DNA from: Frateuria edaphi | GTDB lineage: Bacteria; Pseudomonadota; Gammaproteobacteria; Xanthomonadales; Rhodanobacteraceae | NCBI RefSeq assembly: GCF_021117405.1 | Contig: NZ_CP088251.1 | Span: 868,001 to 932,000 of the forward strand | Direction: 5' to 3' | Length of the DNA: 64,000 nt | Shown: positions 17,394 through 27,438 of the stretch, piece after piece | Position numbering within the stretch: position 1 is the stretch's first letter | Layout: every line of letters starts with the position of its first letter | Made by a program: the position numbers and the translations under genes | The notes under the pieces: model-generated | Told to the model about the DNA's origin: nothing | What the model saw: the letters and a program-made list of their open reading frames with translations, nothing else | The model's database searches: none

Positions 17394-18488
17394 ATGACGG
17401 AAAACCTGCTGGAGATATGGAACCACCAGCCCTGGGTCCGCCTGGGCGTGACGGTAGTCGTGGCCTTGCTGGTTGCGATCGTCGTCCACCGGCTGGTGCG
17501 TGCGTTGCTGTGGCGCTTCAGCGAGGGCCATCCGATGGCGCGCGAAATGCTCAGGCAGGCGCGTTCGCCGATGGGTTGGCTGGTTCCTTTGCTGGTGCTC
17601 GTGGTGGCGTTGCATACGCGACCGGAAGCGGATCAGTTGCGCGTGGCCGGAACCGCCGAACAGATCCTGGTGATCGCCCTGATCGCGGTGGCCACCTGGC
17701 TGGGCGTGCGCTGCATCAACGCGGTCGAGTTCTTCTTCTGCCGGCGCTTTCCGGTCAACACCGAGAACAACCTGCGCGCGCGGCGGGTGCTTACCCAGGC
17801 GCGCGTACTGGGACGCACGGGCTCGGTGTTGCTGATCCTCATCGGCCTGGCCGCCTGCCTGATGATGATCCCCGGCGTGCGCCAGATCGGCGCCAGCCTG
17901 CTGGCCTCGGCGGGCTTGGCGGGGCTGGCCGTAGGCCTGGCCGCCAAGCCCGTGCTGAGCAACCTGATCGCCGGCCTGCAGATCGCCATCACCCAGCCGA
18001 TCCGGCTGGACGACGTGGTGATCATCGAAGGCGAGTGGGGCCGCATCGAGGAGATCACCGGCACCTACGTGGTGGTGCGCATCTGGGACGAGCGGCGGCT
18101 GGTGGTGCCGCTGAACTGGTTTATCGAAAACCCTTTCCAGAACTGGACGCGCACCAGTTCGCAGCTGATCGGCACCGTTTACCTGTGGCTGGACTACCGC
18201 GTGCCGCTGGAACCGCTGCGCGAGGAGGTCAGGCGCTTGTGCAAGGAAGCGACGCAGTGGGATGGGCGCGTCTGCGTGCTGCAGGTGACCGACACTACCG
18301 ATCGCACGCTGCAGCTACGCATCCTCGCCAGTTCGGCCGACTCGGGCAGCAATTTCGATCTGCGCTGCCATGTGCGCGAGGGGATGATCGCGTTCGTCCA
18401 GCAGCACTATCCGGACAGCCTGCCGCGGATGCGCGCGGAGGTAGGAGAACCGCCGGGAGTGGTCGACCGGCCACGAGAACATCCGTAG
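17394..18488 (+). CDS. MscS-family mechanosensitive channel
   Basis: The 364-residue membrane protein has about four to five hydrophobic spans (roughly residues 14-33, 60-78, 88-106, 140-160). Next is the Gly/Ala-rich pore helix ASLLASAGLAGLAVGLAAKP, then the MscS beta domain starting ITQPIRLDDVVIIEGEWGRI. Such channels release solutes on hypo-osmotic shock. ATG 17394 is chosen for GGTTGGGGG upstream; an in-frame ATG at 17298 would add a non-conserved stretch. The stop codon TAG lies inside a REP-like repeat. Confidence 0.9.
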   Translation: MTENLLEIWNHQPWVRLGVTVVVALLVAIVVHRLVRALLWRFSEGHPMAREMLRQARSPMGWLVPLLVLVVALHTRPEADQLRVAGTAEQILVIALIAVATWLGVRCINAVEFFFCRRFPVNTENNLRARRVLTQARVLGRTGSVLLILIGLAACLMMIPGVRQIGASLLASAGLAGLAVGLAAKPVLSNLIAGLQIAITQPIRLDDVVIIEGEWGRIEEITGTYVVVRIWDERRLVVPLNWFIENPFQNWTRTSSQLIGTVYLWLDYRVPLEPLREEVRRLCKEATQWDGRVCVLQVTDTTDRTLQLRILASSADSGSNFDLRCHVREGMIAFVQQHYPDSLPRMRAEVGEPPGVVDRPREHP

Positions 18489-18505
18489 GTGGGCTAGAGC
18501 CCACC
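18485..18505. repeat. REP-like palindrome carrying the mscS stop codon
   Basis: GTAGGTGGGCTAGAGCCCACC contains an 8-bp inverted repeat, GGTGGGCT with AGCCCACC (18488-18505). The channel gene's TAG stop (18486-18488) is part of its conserved GTAGG edge. A partial second copy, CCCGGTGGGCCTACGAGC, follows at about 18521-18539. It lies between two convergent genes. The same motif occurs at 39504-39524. Confidence 0.65.
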
Positions 18506-18551
18506 GCCGCCCCGTGGAAAGCCCGGTGGGCCTACGAGCACCCTTCGATGC

Positions 18552-19907
18552 TCAGTTCAACGCCCATGCCAGCCGTGCATGCACCCGGCCGTCGCGGAGT
18601 TCGAAGCACAGCTCCATGCCGAGCGCTTCGGCCGCGGCGTGCGCGAGTGCCAGCCCCAGGCCCGCATGCCCGGCGTGTGGCGGCTGCTTGCGCCAGAAGC
18701 GTTGGCCGAAGCGCGCGAGGTCGGCCGGTTCCAGTTCGGGTGCGGCGTTGCTTATGCGCAGGCTCTCGGCATCCAGGTCGATCCGCACCGTATCGCCGGC
18801 CGGCGCATAGGCGCCGGCGTTGCCGAGCAGGTTTCCCAGCACGACCTCCAGCAACGCCGGATCGGTGTACAGGCTGGCCGGCGGCCTGCCTGACACGGAC
18901 AGCGCAACGCCCCGTCCAGCCACATGCGCGCGCTGGCGCTGGAACTGACGCTCGAGCCAGGGCGCCAGTTCCAGCGGCTGGCGTTGCGGGTGCTCCAGGC
19001 CCGACTGCAGGCGGGTGAGCAACAACAGCGCGGCGACGGTCGCTTCCAGCTCCGCGCCGATCTTGCCGATCTCGCCAAGAATCTGCCCCAGCTCTCGCCC
19101 GCTCGGATAGCGCGCCTCCACCTCGGCCAGCGCGCGCAGTTCGGCCAGCCGCGTGCGCGTTTCGTGGGCCAGGCCGCTGGCGAACTGGCGCTCGCGGGCG
19201 AGGCCCTCGTCCATCCGCACCAGCACGTCGTTGAAGCGCGTCACCAGCGGGTCGAGCTCGCGCATGCCGCTGGCGGGCAATCGTTGTCCGGGGGCATGCG
19301 GGCCGATGTCGCGCATGCGCTCGACCAGCGCGCGCACCGGCTTGAGGCCCCGCCGCACGATCAGCGGCACGGCCGCCAGCGCGACCAGCAGCGCCAGCGC
19401 GGGACCCAGGGCGAGAATCCAGTCCAGCGTGGTCAGCAGGCGATCGAACGCGCGGCGGTCCTGCACGAAAAGCAACGCACAGCGGTGCGTGGGTGGTCGG
19501 GTGGAGGAGGGCTCCTGGAAGGCGAACATCACCGCACCCAGCCGTCCGGACCCGTGGTGAAGGTTGACGAAGCGCGGCGTGGCACCGGCGGCCGCAGGCC
19601 AGTCGCGAGGCATCGCCGGTGGCGGTGGCGTGCTGTGTTGGGAAGGCATGCCCTCGCAGCGCAACTCGTACCATTCGCCGTCGCTGCCCCCGAGCAGTCC
19701 CGCGGGCCCCTGCGGTTCGCCGGCCTCCTGCTCGATCTCCACCACCGTGGTAAGCGCCTGCGCCTGGGTCAGGAGATTCTCGCGGTAGCGGGTTTCCATC
19801 GCGTGGTCGATGCGCCAGTCCATCAGCAGCGCACCGCCGCCGAGCAGGGCCAGGCTGGTACCCACCAGCAGCAGGGTGATGCGTGCCGCGAGCGAGGGCG
19901 GTTTCAC
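18552..19907 (-). CDS. Two-component sensor histidine kinase
   Basis: The 451-residue protein has two spans (about 10-30 and 164-184) enclosing a periplasmic domain of about 130 residues. A HAMP-like segment follows, then an H box with His248 in GLAHETRTRLAEL, and an N box (LGNLLGNAGAYA). The usual DxGxG box is replaced by a sequence lacking that pattern (ISNAAPELEPADL), although the later GLGLALAHAAAEALG is present. It starts at GTG 19907, overlapping the regulator's stop by 4 nt, so the pair is coupled. Confidence 0.88.
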   Translation of the reverse strand: MKPPSLAARITLLLVGTSLALLGGGALLMDWRIDHAMETRYRENLLTQAQALTTVVEIEQEAGEPQGPAGLLGGSDGEWYELRCEGMPSQHSTPPPPAMPRDWPAAAGATPRFVNLHHGSGRLGAVMFAFQEPSSTRPPTHRCALLFVQDRRAFDRLLTTLDWILALGPALALLVALAAVPLIVRRGLKPVRALVERMRDIGPHAPGQRLPASGMRELDPLVTRFNDVLVRMDEGLARERQFASGLAHETRTRLAELRALAEVEARYPSGRELGQILGEIGKIGAELEATVAALLLLTRLQSGLEHPQRQPLELAPWLERQFQRQRAHVAGRGVALSVSGRPPASLYTDPALLEVVLGNLLGNAGAYAPAGDTVRIDLDAESLRISNAAPELEPADLARFGQRFWRKQPPHAGHAGLGLALAHAAAEALGMELCFELRDGRVHARLAWALN

Positions 19908-20569
19908 GGGATCAGGTAACCAGCGCCGCGGCGGGTTTCGATCAGGCCGGCCAGCCCGGCGGCATCGAGCTTGCGGCGCAGGCCGAACACCAGCACTTCG
20001 ACACTGCGATCGGAGACGTCGGTATCGCTGCCGGCGGTGCGTTCGAGGATTTCCTGGCGCGTGAAGGCGCGCCCGCGGTGGCGCAGCAGCAAGCCCAGCA
20101 CGGCGAATTCGCGCGGCGTGAGCGGCAGGGGCTGGCCATCCACGCTGGCGCGCTGGGCCAGCGGGTCCCACGCCAGCGCGCCCAGCGTCAGGACCACCGG
20201 TTGTGCCTGCAGCGGCCGGCGTGCCAGCGCGTGCAGGCGGGCGACCAGTTCGTCGAAGGCGAAGGGCTTGACCAGGTAATCGTCGGCACCGGCATTGAGC
20301 GCCTCGATGCGATCCCCCACCTGGTCACGCGCGGACAGTACAAGCACGCGCGGGCGCCGTCCGCCGGCGGGCAGGGTGCGCAGCACACCCAGGCCGTCCA
20401 GCCTCGGCAGCATCAGGTCCAGCACGACCAGGTCGTAGTCGTAGCCGGCCAGGAAGCCCTTGGCCTCGATACCGTCTGCCGCCGCGTCGACCGTGAAGCC
20501 GGCGCCCCGCAGGCCGTGCTGCAGGGTGCCGCGCAGGCGTTCGGAATCTTCCACCAGCAGGAGTTTCAT
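19904..20569 (-). CDS. OmpR/PhoP-family response regulator
   Basis: The 221-residue protein has a receiver domain with Asp51 in VVLDLMLPRLDG, Lys101 in ADDYLVKPFA and an acidic pocket near E7-D8. The C-terminal winged helix includes LTPREFAVLGLLLRHRG and VEVLVFGLRRKLD. It resembles QseB/PmrA-type regulators that control envelope or stress genes; targets are unknown. It is the first gene of the pair with the sensor kinase. Confidence 0.92.
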   Translation of the reverse strand: MKLLLVEDSERLRGTLQHGLRGAGFTVDAAADGIEAKGFLAGYDYDLVVLDLMLPRLDGLGVLRTLPAGGRRPRVLVLSARDQVGDRIEALNAGADDYLVKPFAFDELVARLHALARRPLQAQPVVLTLGALAWDPLAQRASVDGQPLPLTPREFAVLGLLLRHRGRAFTRQEILERTAGSDTDVSDRSVEVLVFGLRRKLDAAGLAGLIETRRGAGYLIP

Positions 20570-20712
20570 GTGGGCGGAGTCTACCCAGTGGGCGGCCGTT
20601 GCGCCCGCCGGAAGGATGGCGGGGTTGGAGGCTGTCCCTCCGTCCCATGGGCAGGCGCATCGACAGTTTCATCGCCCACCCGCTATAAAGACACAGATCA
20701 ACGGGGGTGGGT

Positions 20713-22185
20713 GTGAGCGAAGAGATCCTGATCAACGTGACGCCCCGTGAAACCCGGGTGGGCGTCGTCGAGAACGGCATGCTGCAGGAGGTGCACGTCG
20801 AGCGCGCCTCCCGGCGCGGCTATGTGGGCAACGTGTACAAGGGTCGCGTGCAGCGGGTGATGCCCGGCATGCAGGCGGTGTTCGTGGAAATCGGGCTGGA
20901 GCGCGCGGCGTTCCTGCACGCCTCGGATATCGTGCGCCCGCCGCTACCCGAGGGTGCCGAGGTGCATGGCAATGGCCACACGCCCTCGATCAGCGAGCTG
21001 GTGCACGAGGGCCAGGAGATCGTGGTGCAGGTGGTCAAGGACCCGATCGGCACCAAGGGTGCGCGCTTGTCCAGCCACTTGTCGATTCCTTCGCGCTACC
21101 TCGTGCTGCTGCCACATGCACGCACCCTGGGCATCTCAGCGCGTATCGAGGACGAGACCGAGCGTGCGCGCCTGAAGGACGTGCTCGGCGGGCTCATCGG
21201 CGAAAATCCGCTCGGTTACATCGTGCGGACCAACGCCGAAGGGCAGTCGGCCGAGTCGCTGGCCTTCGACGTGACCTACCTCAGCAAGGTCTGGCGCGTG
21301 GTGCAGGAGAACATCGCCAAGGCCAAGGTCGGCGAGCGCGTCTACGAGGAACTCTCGTTGCCGTTGCGCAGCCTGCGCGACATGCTCACCGACGACATCG
21401 AGAAGGTCCGCGTCGACTCGCGCGAGACGCACGAGAAAGTGGTCAAGTTCGTGCATAAGTTCATGCCCAGCCTGGACGACCGCATCGAACACTATGCCGG
21501 GGAGCGGCCGATCTTCGACCTCTATGGCGTGGAGGACGAGATCCAGCGCGCGATGAAAAAGGAAGTGCCGCTCAAATCCGGCGGCTACCTCATCGTCGAC
21601 CAGACCGAGGCGATGACCACGATCGACGTCAACACCGGTGGCTACCTCGGCACGCGCAACCTGGAGGAGACGGTCTACCGCACCAACCTGGAGGCCGCCC
21701 AGGCGGCCGCGCGCCAACTGCGCCTTCGCAACCTCGGGGGCATCATCATCATCGACTTCATCGACATGAACGATGAGGAGCACAAGCGCCAGGTGATCCG
21801 CATGCTGGAGAAGGGCCTGGCGCGCGATCACGCCAAGACCACGGTCTATCCGATGTCGGCGCTGGGCCTGGTCGAGATGACCCGCAAGCGCACCACCGAA
21901 AGCCTGGAGCGCCAGCTGTGCGAACCGTGCCCGGCCTGCGGCGGGCGCGGCACCATCAAGACCGCCGAGACGGTCACCTACGAGATCTTCCGCGAGATCA
22001 CCCGCGCAGTGCGCCAGTTCAACGCCGAGAAGCTGCTGGTGATGGCCAGCCCCAAGGTCGTCTCGCGCATCCTCGAAGAGGAATCGGCGGCGGTGGCCGA
22101 ACTGGAGGAGTTCATCTCCAAGAGCATACGCTTCCAGCCGGAAGAGCATTACTCGCAGGAACAGTTCGATGTGGTCTTGCTGTAA
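20713..22185 (+). CDS. rng: Ribonuclease G
   Basis: The 491-residue endoribonuclease has an S1-type domain at about residues 36-120 (GNVYKGRVQRVMPGMQAVF). The RNase E/G catalytic region has IIIIDFIDMNDEEHKRQV, with the metal-binding Asp pair. The zinc-link motif is CEPCPACGGRG. It matures 16S rRNA and cuts mRNA at the 5' end. GTG 20713 gives the family start MSEEILINVTPRETR; GTG 20707, two codons upstream, is also possible. A purine-rich GGGGGTGG precedes it. Confidence 0.95.
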   Translation: MSEEILINVTPRETRVGVVENGMLQEVHVERASRRGYVGNVYKGRVQRVMPGMQAVFVEIGLERAAFLHASDIVRPPLPEGAEVHGNGHTPSISELVHEGQEIVVQVVKDPIGTKGARLSSHLSIPSRYLVLLPHARTLGISARIEDETERARLKDVLGGLIGENPLGYIVRTNAEGQSAESLAFDVTYLSKVWRVVQENIAKAKVGERVYEELSLPLRSLRDMLTDDIEKVRVDSRETHEKVVKFVHKFMPSLDDRIEHYAGERPIFDLYGVEDEIQRAMKKEVPLKSGGYLIVDQTEAMTTIDVNTGGYLGTRNLEETVYRTNLEAAQAAARQLRLRNLGGIIIIDFIDMNDEEHKRQVIRMLEKGLARDHAKTTVYPMSALGLVEMTRKRTTESLERQLCEPCPACGGRGTIKTAETVTYEIFREITRAVRQFNAEKLLVMASPKVVSRILEEESAAVAELEEFISKSIRFQPEEHYSQEQFDVVLL

Positions 22186-22224
22186 GCGAAGGATTGCGCG
22201 CAACGCCCGCCGGGACGGAACGAG

Positions 22225-25200
22225 GTGAACGCGCGCTGGCGACAGCGCCTGCACCTGGCACTGCGCGCCCTCGGCTGGGGCGCCGGCATCGCGGTGATCA
22301 CGCTGGCCGTGCTGGTCGCGCTGGCGCAATTGCTGCTGCCGCTGCTGGCGCGCCATCCGCAATGGGTCGCCGCCCAGCTCTCCGAGCGCCTGCATCGACC
22401 AGTGAGCTTCGCTTCGATGGAGGGCCATTGGCGCGGTTCCGGACCGCTGTTCGTGATGCGCGACGTCACCGTCGGCCCCGGCCCCGGCGGCGGCAGCCCG
22501 CTGCATCTGCCCGAGTCGGAACTCAAGATCGACTTCGGCAGCTGGCTGTTGCCTTCGCGGCACATGCTCGATCTGCGCGCGCGCGGATTGGAGCTGGACC
22601 TGAGCCACGACGCGCAGGGCCGTTGGCACGTCAACGGCATCGGCGGACCCGATGGCGGGGCGCGGCAGGACTTTTCGATGGGCCCCGTTTCGCTGGGCAT
22701 CTGGCTGCGCGACCTGCGCTTGATCGTCACCGACGAGGCCAGCGGGCGTCGTTACGCCGTGCTTGCCGACCAGTTGCGGCTGAGCCGGCAAGGCAGCCGG
22801 GTTCGCTTTGGCGTGGTGCTGCAGCGCGAGGGTGCGAGCGGCCAGTGGCGTGGTGCCGGCAGCTTTCGCGAGGACGGCAGCGAGGGCCGGCTGTGGCTGG
22901 CCGGCGACCGGCTCGACCTGCGCACGCTGCTCGGCGACGTGGCGATGGACGGCTATGTGGCCAAAGCCGGTACCGGCCGCCTGGCCGCCTGGCTGGACTG
23001 GAAGGATCGCAAGGTCGTGCGCGCCACCTTGCGCCTGGACCTTGCCGGCCTTGCCGTCGAGGGGCCCGCGGGAACCGCGCGGGTGCCCGTCCTGCGCGGG
23101 ATGGCTGGCATCAGCCAGAGCGCGGACGGTTACGAGGTTCGCTATGCCGCCGACAACGGCGGGGCACTCGCGCTGGCGCTGCACGAGCCGGAGAGCACGC
23201 CGAGCGTGAGCCTGGCGGCGCGTGATCTCGACCTCGCGCCGCTGCTGCCATGGCTGGCGCTCAAGCCCGGCCTGGCGACGTCGCTGGGGGCCTGGCTCGG
23301 TAGCGGACATCCGCATGGCTTGCTGAGGCGGGCCGCGCTGCAATGGTCGCGTGCAGGCGGCGTGCGGGATCTGCAGGTGTCGTTCTCGAATGCCGGCATC
23401 GACGCGATCGGCAAGTTGCCCGGCATCAGCCGCCTCGACGGCACGCTGCGCGGGGATGCGCAGGGCTTTGCGCTGGAACTCCCGGCGCAGGCCACCGTGG
23501 TGGACGCAACCCCAGGCTTCCGCAAGCCGTTCGCCCTGACGCGGCTGGCCACCACCGTAGCGGCCTGGCATGCCGACGGGGCGTGGCAGGTCGGCATCGA
23601 CCCGCTGGCGTTCCAGGGCGAGGGCTTCGCCGGCAGCGCGCGCGGCACGATGGCGCTGCCCGACGATGGGCGCCGGCCCTTCCTCGATCTCTATGCGCAC
23701 ATCGACCAAGCACAGGTAGTGGCCGCCAAGTTGTTCTGGCCGGTCGGTTCCATGTCGCCGACCGCCATCGAATACCTGGACCGCGCACTGGTCGCGGGTA
23801 CGGTGGACGCGGGCGACCTCATCGTGCGCGGCAGCCTGGCCGACTGGCCGTTCCGCCATAACGAAGGCCGCTTCGAGGCGCATGCGCGCATCAGCGGCCT
23901 CACCTTCGACTACGGCGAGGGCTGGCCGCTGGCCACGGGACTATCCGTGGACGCGAGCTTCGTCGGCAACGGCATGTTGGCCGAGGCCCAGGGTGGCGAG
24001 TCGCTCGGCATCAAGATCGATCGCGCGGTGGCGCTGATCCCCGAGTTCTCCGACACCACGGTCGATCTCAACGCACAGGGAAATGGCAGCGGCGCGGACC
24101 TGATCAAGTTCCTTCGGCAAAGCCCGATCGCGCGCGACCAGGCCGACACGCTGGCCAAGTTGCGCCTGGGCGGCAGCGGTGCGTTCGGCTTCCACCTGTC
24201 ACTGCCGGTGAAGGACACCCGGGCGCTGCGACTGGATGGCAGCGCCCGGCTCACCGGCATGGACGTGGACGCGCCCGAGTGGAAGCTCAAACTGGACAAG
24301 CTGAATGGGCCGGTGAGCTTCGACGCCCACGGCGTGCACGCCGGTCCGCTCGCCGGCGGTTTCCGCGGCCAGCCCTCGTCGCTGGACCTGGCGATCGCCG
24401 ATGCGACCGGCCAGCCGGACACGGTGCTCTCGGCGCGGCTCCAGGGGCGCTATGCCATCGCCGAACTGCTGCAGGGCTATCCGCAACTTGAATGGCTGGG
24501 CAAGGCCGCCCAAGGGCGCAGCGACTACACGATCGGCTTCGACATCGCCCACGGCAGTGGCGGTGAGTCGGTGCAGACGCTCAGCGCCGACAGCACGCTC
24601 GCCGGCACCACGCTGAAGCTTCCGGTGCCTCTGTCCAAGCCGGCCGATGCCGTGCTGCCGTTGCACCTGACCGTGGGCTTGCCGGTGGATAACGCCCGGC
24701 TGGACGTGGCGCTGGGCGACGTGATGCGCGCGCGCTTCCGCCTCCCCGCGGGCGACACCCAGCCGCTGGCCGCGGCGATCGCTTTCGGTACCGCCATGCC
24801 CGAGAGCCTGCCGGACCGGGGCCTGCGCATCCGTGGCCACGCCACGGCGCTCGACGTGTCCGGCTGGGTGCAGCATGCGGTGGCCGGCAGCAGCAGCGAT
24901 GGCCCCGGTCTGGAGAGCATCGACGCCCAGGCCGACCGCGCGCTGGTGTTCGAGCACGATTTCCCGCAGATGCATATCAAGGCCATGCCCGGGACCGACG
25001 GGCTGGCGATCGACGTGGACAGTCCGGCGCTGGCCGGCCATGTGGACGTGCCCGCGGCCGACCTGCGCAAGCGCGGCATCACCGCACGCCTGCAACGCCT
25101 GTACTGGCCGCAGGCGGCGCCACCGCCCGCGGGCAAGCCCGCGAGCCCGGCCCGGGGCGCAGCGCAGCCAACACCTGCTGCCACGTCGCAACCCCCGGCC

Positions 25201-26106
25201 GAACCGTTGGCCGATCCGTCCGCCACGGGCATCGAGCCGGGGTCGCTGCCGCCGTTCCACCTATGGATTGGAGACCTGCGACTGGGCGCGGCCCGGCTTG
25301 GCGAGGCGCGGCTGGAGACCTGGCCAACCGCGCAGGGCATGCACATCGACCAGTTGCGCGCGCTGTCCAAGAGCGTACAGCTCAATGCCGGCGGCGACTG
25401 GAACGGCACTGCGCAGGCCAGCCACACGCAGATGCGCATCGACTTCGCGGCGCAGAACCTGGGCAGCATGCTGACCGCCTTCGGGTACGAAGGGCTGTTC
25501 AACGGCGGCAAGACGCATGCGGTGCTGGATGCGAGCTGGCCCGGAGCGCCCACGTCCTTCGCGCTGGCGAACATGACCGGCACGCTGGGCATCGACGTCA
25601 GCCACGGCCGCATTCCCGAGCTCGCTCCAGGCGTGGGACGGCTGTTCGGGCTGGTTTCAGTGGCCGAGTTGCCGCGACGCCTCACGCTCGATTTCGGCGA
25701 CGTGTTCGGCAAGGGGCTGGCGTTCGATTCGATCAAGGGCGACTTCCGCTTCGCCGACGGCAACGCCACCACAGACAACCTGCAAATCCGCGGGCCCGCC
25801 GCGGACATCGACATTCGTGGCCGCACCGGCTTGCGCACGCGCGACTACGACCAGCAGGTCTACGTGCTGCCACACGTGGGCAACAGCTTGCCGGTGGTCG
25901 GCGCGGTGGTCGCCGGACCGGTTGGGGCCGCCGCCGGTTTCGCCGTGCAGGGGCTGCTCGGCAAGGGGCTGAACAAGGCCGCCAGCGCGCGCTACCACGT
26001 CACCGGGAGCTGGGAAAAGCCGGTGTTCACGCTGGTGGAGAAACACGAGGCGCAACCGGCGCCCGCCACTTCGGTGCCGGCACCGGCGGCAAGCGCGGGA
26101 CGCTGA
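22225..26106 (+). CDS. yhdP: YhdP-family AsmA-like envelope protein
   Basis: This very large protein (1,293 residues) has one N-terminal span (about 17-40) and a long periplasmic region rich in short beta strands. It has a DUF3971 region and an AsmA-like C-terminal domain near LEQRIRGPAADIDIRGRTG-type sequence. Members form bridge-like tubes thought to move phospholipids between membranes. A Pro/Ala-rich linker lies at about residues 965-1005. The gene follows rng by 39 nt, as in Pseudomonas. The start is GTG 22225. Confidence 0.88.
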   Translation: MNARWRQRLHLALRALGWGAGIAVITLAVLVALAQLLLPLLARHPQWVAAQLSERLHRPVSFASMEGHWRGSGPLFVMRDVTVGPGPGGGSPLHLPESELKIDFGSWLLPSRHMLDLRARGLELDLSHDAQGRWHVNGIGGPDGGARQDFSMGPVSLGIWLRDLRLIVTDEASGRRYAVLADQLRLSRQGSRVRFGVVLQREGASGQWRGAGSFREDGSEGRLWLAGDRLDLRTLLGDVAMDGYVAKAGTGRLAAWLDWKDRKVVRATLRLDLAGLAVEGPAGTARVPVLRGMAGISQSADGYEVRYAADNGGALALALHEPESTPSVSLAARDLDLAPLLPWLALKPGLATSLGAWLGSGHPHGLLRRAALQWSRAGGVRDLQVSFSNAGIDAIGKLPGISRLDGTLRGDAQGFALELPAQATVVDATPGFRKPFALTRLATTVAAWHADGAWQVGIDPLAFQGEGFAGSARGTMALPDDGRRPFLDLYAHIDQAQVVAAKLFWPVGSMSPTAIEYLDRALVAGTVDAGDLIVRGSLADWPFRHNEGRFEAHARISGLTFDYGEGWPLATGLSVDASFVGNGMLAEAQGGESLGIKIDRAVALIPEFSDTTVDLNAQGNGSGADLIKFLRQSPIARDQADTLAKLRLGGSGAFGFHLSLPVKDTRALRLDGSARLTGMDVDAPEWKLKLDKLNGPVSFDAHGVHAGPLAGGFRGQPSSLDLAIADATGQPDTVLSARLQGRYAIAELLQGYPQLEWLGKAAQGRSDYTIGFDIAHGSGGESVQTLSADSTLAGTTLKLPVPLSKPADAVLPLHLTVGLPVDNARLDVALGDVMRARFRLPAGDTQPLAAAIAFGTAMPESLPDRGLRIRGHATALDVSGWVQHAVAGSSSDGPGLESIDAQADRALVFEHDFPQMHIKAMPGTDGLAIDVDSPALAGHVDVPAADLRKRGITARLQRLYWPQAAPPPAGKPASPARGAAQPTPAATSQPPAEPLADPSATGIEPGSLPPFHLWIGDLRLGAARLGEARLETWPTAQGMHIDQLRALSKSVQLNAGGDWNGTAQASHTQMRIDFAAQNLGSMLTAFGYEGLFNGGKTHAVLDASWPGAPTSFALANMTGTLGIDVSHGRIPELAPGVGRLFGLVSVAELPRRLTLDFGDVFGKGLAFDSIKGDFRFADGNATTDNLQIRGPAADIDIRGRTGLRTRDYDQQVYVLPHVGNSLPVVGAVVAGPVGAAAGFAVQGLLGKGLNKAASARYHVTGSWEKPVFTLVEKHEAQPAPATSVPAPAASAGR

Positions 26107-26256
26107 AACCAGTCGTTGCAAGGTCGGCCCCCTCCGCCCCGCCTGCCGTCACCTTCCACGCGTTCGCGGGGGAAGGTTCGGCAGCACGACGCGATGCGCC
26201 GAATCACGGAGGGTGCTCCAAAGGCGGGCAGGGTCGACTTTGCGGCGCGACTCGGC

Positions 26257-27438
26257 CTACTTCCGCCGAAACGGAAACAGCTGCTGCCGCACGAATCCGT
26301 CCGGCATGTAATCGCCCACCACGCCGTACTTCTCCGGAAACACTTTGGGCGACTTCACCGCCGTGCCGAAGAGGTGGTCGAGGAAGGCGTAATGCGCCGC
26401 ATAGTTCCGGTCGATCGCCTCCTCGTCCGAAGCGTGGTGCCAGTGGTGGAAGTCGGGCGTCACCAGCAGGTACTTCAGCGGGCCCCACGGCAGGTGCACG
26501 TTGGCGTGGTTGAACACCGCCTGGAACCCGACGATGAGGATGTAGCCGTTCATCACCGCCTCGGAGAAGCCCAGGATGTACAGCGGTGCCAGCACGCACA
26601 CGCGCGTGACGATCAATTCCAGCATGTGCTGGCGCGAGCCGGCCAGCCAGTCCATCGTCTTGACGCTGTGGTGCACGGCATGGAAGCGCCACAGGAATGG
26701 CACTTCGTGGTACGCGCGGTGCGTCCAGTACTGCGCGAGGTCCGCCACCAGCACGCACATCAGCAGTTGTGGCAGGAACGGGACATCCCGCACGGCCTGC
26801 TGGAAACCACTGCTGACCAGCCAGCCGAACAGATGGTGCAGCAGGAAGTTCACGCTCAGCAGCGCCAGCCCGACGATGAAATGGTTGACCGCAAAATGCT
26901 TCAGATCCGTCTGCCACTCGGCGCGGAACAGCGTCTGCCCCCTGTACAACGGAAACAGCTTCTCGATCACGACGAACACCAACGTGGAACCGAGCAGGTC
27001 CAGGATGAACCAGTCCAGCCCGATGTAGGGCGTGTGGTCGGGGAAGTTGCCCACTGGCACCCGCGAGCCGCCCAGCGCGGTGGCAGCGAGCACCAGGGCA
27101 AAGGCGACCAGGTTCAGGTTGCGCTGGCGCCCGAGCACCAGGTTGCCCAGCGACATGCCGCCGGCGACCAGCAGCGCCACCAGCAGCAGCTGGCGCAGCA
27201 CGTCGATCGAGTACTGATGGCGCAGGTCCGGCGTGGTCAGGTACTGCGGGAAGTGGAAGGCCAGCACTGCCAGCAGGCTCAGGAAACCCAGCGACAAGGC
27301 CACCACGCTGCTGAGCTTGCCCACGCCCGGGCGCAGCGCGCCGTGACGTTGCAGGAGATCGTGGGTCTCGCCGATGGGCGCCTTCACGGCGCTGTCCAGC
27401 AGCCCGCGGGTGCGCCTGTGCCTGGTATCCCTGCTCAT
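26257..27438 (-). CDS. Fatty acid hydroxylase / sterol desaturase family membrane protein
   Basis: The 393-residue protein has about six to seven hydrophobic spans. It has the di-iron histidine boxes of the superfamily: HRAYH near residue 240, HAVHH about 12 residues later, and FHHWHH near residue 330, plus HANVH. Such enzymes hydroxylate or desaturate lipids in the membrane. ATG 27438 has GAGAGG upstream; an ATG 33 nt earlier is also open. It is inserted, on the opposite strand, between yhdP and tldD. The substrate is unknown. Confidence 0.85.
   Translation of the reverse strand: MSRDTRHRRTRGLLDSAVKAPIGETHDLLQRHGALRPGVGKLSSVVALSLGFLSLLAVLAFHFPQYLTTPDLRHQYSIDVLRQLLLVALLVAGGMSLGNLVLGRQRNLNLVAFALVLAATALGGSRVPVGNFPDHTPYIGLDWFILDLLGSTLVFVVIEKLFPLYRGQTLFRAEWQTDLKHFAVNHFIVGLALLSVNFLLHHLFGWLVSSGFQQAVRDVPFLPQLLMCVLVADLAQYWTHRAYHEVPFLWRFHAVHHSVKTMDWLAGSRQHMLELIVTRVCVLAPLYILGFSEAVMNGYILIVGFQAVFNHANVHLPWGPLKYLLVTPDFHHWHHASDEEAIDRNYAAHYAFLDHLFGTAVKSPKVFPEKYGVVGDYMPDGFVRQQLFPFRRK

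Noticed and set aside
21136-23883. Open frame of about 915 codons on the minus strand over rng and yhdP
   Set aside because: It overlaps two well-supported genes in full and has shadow-like composition.
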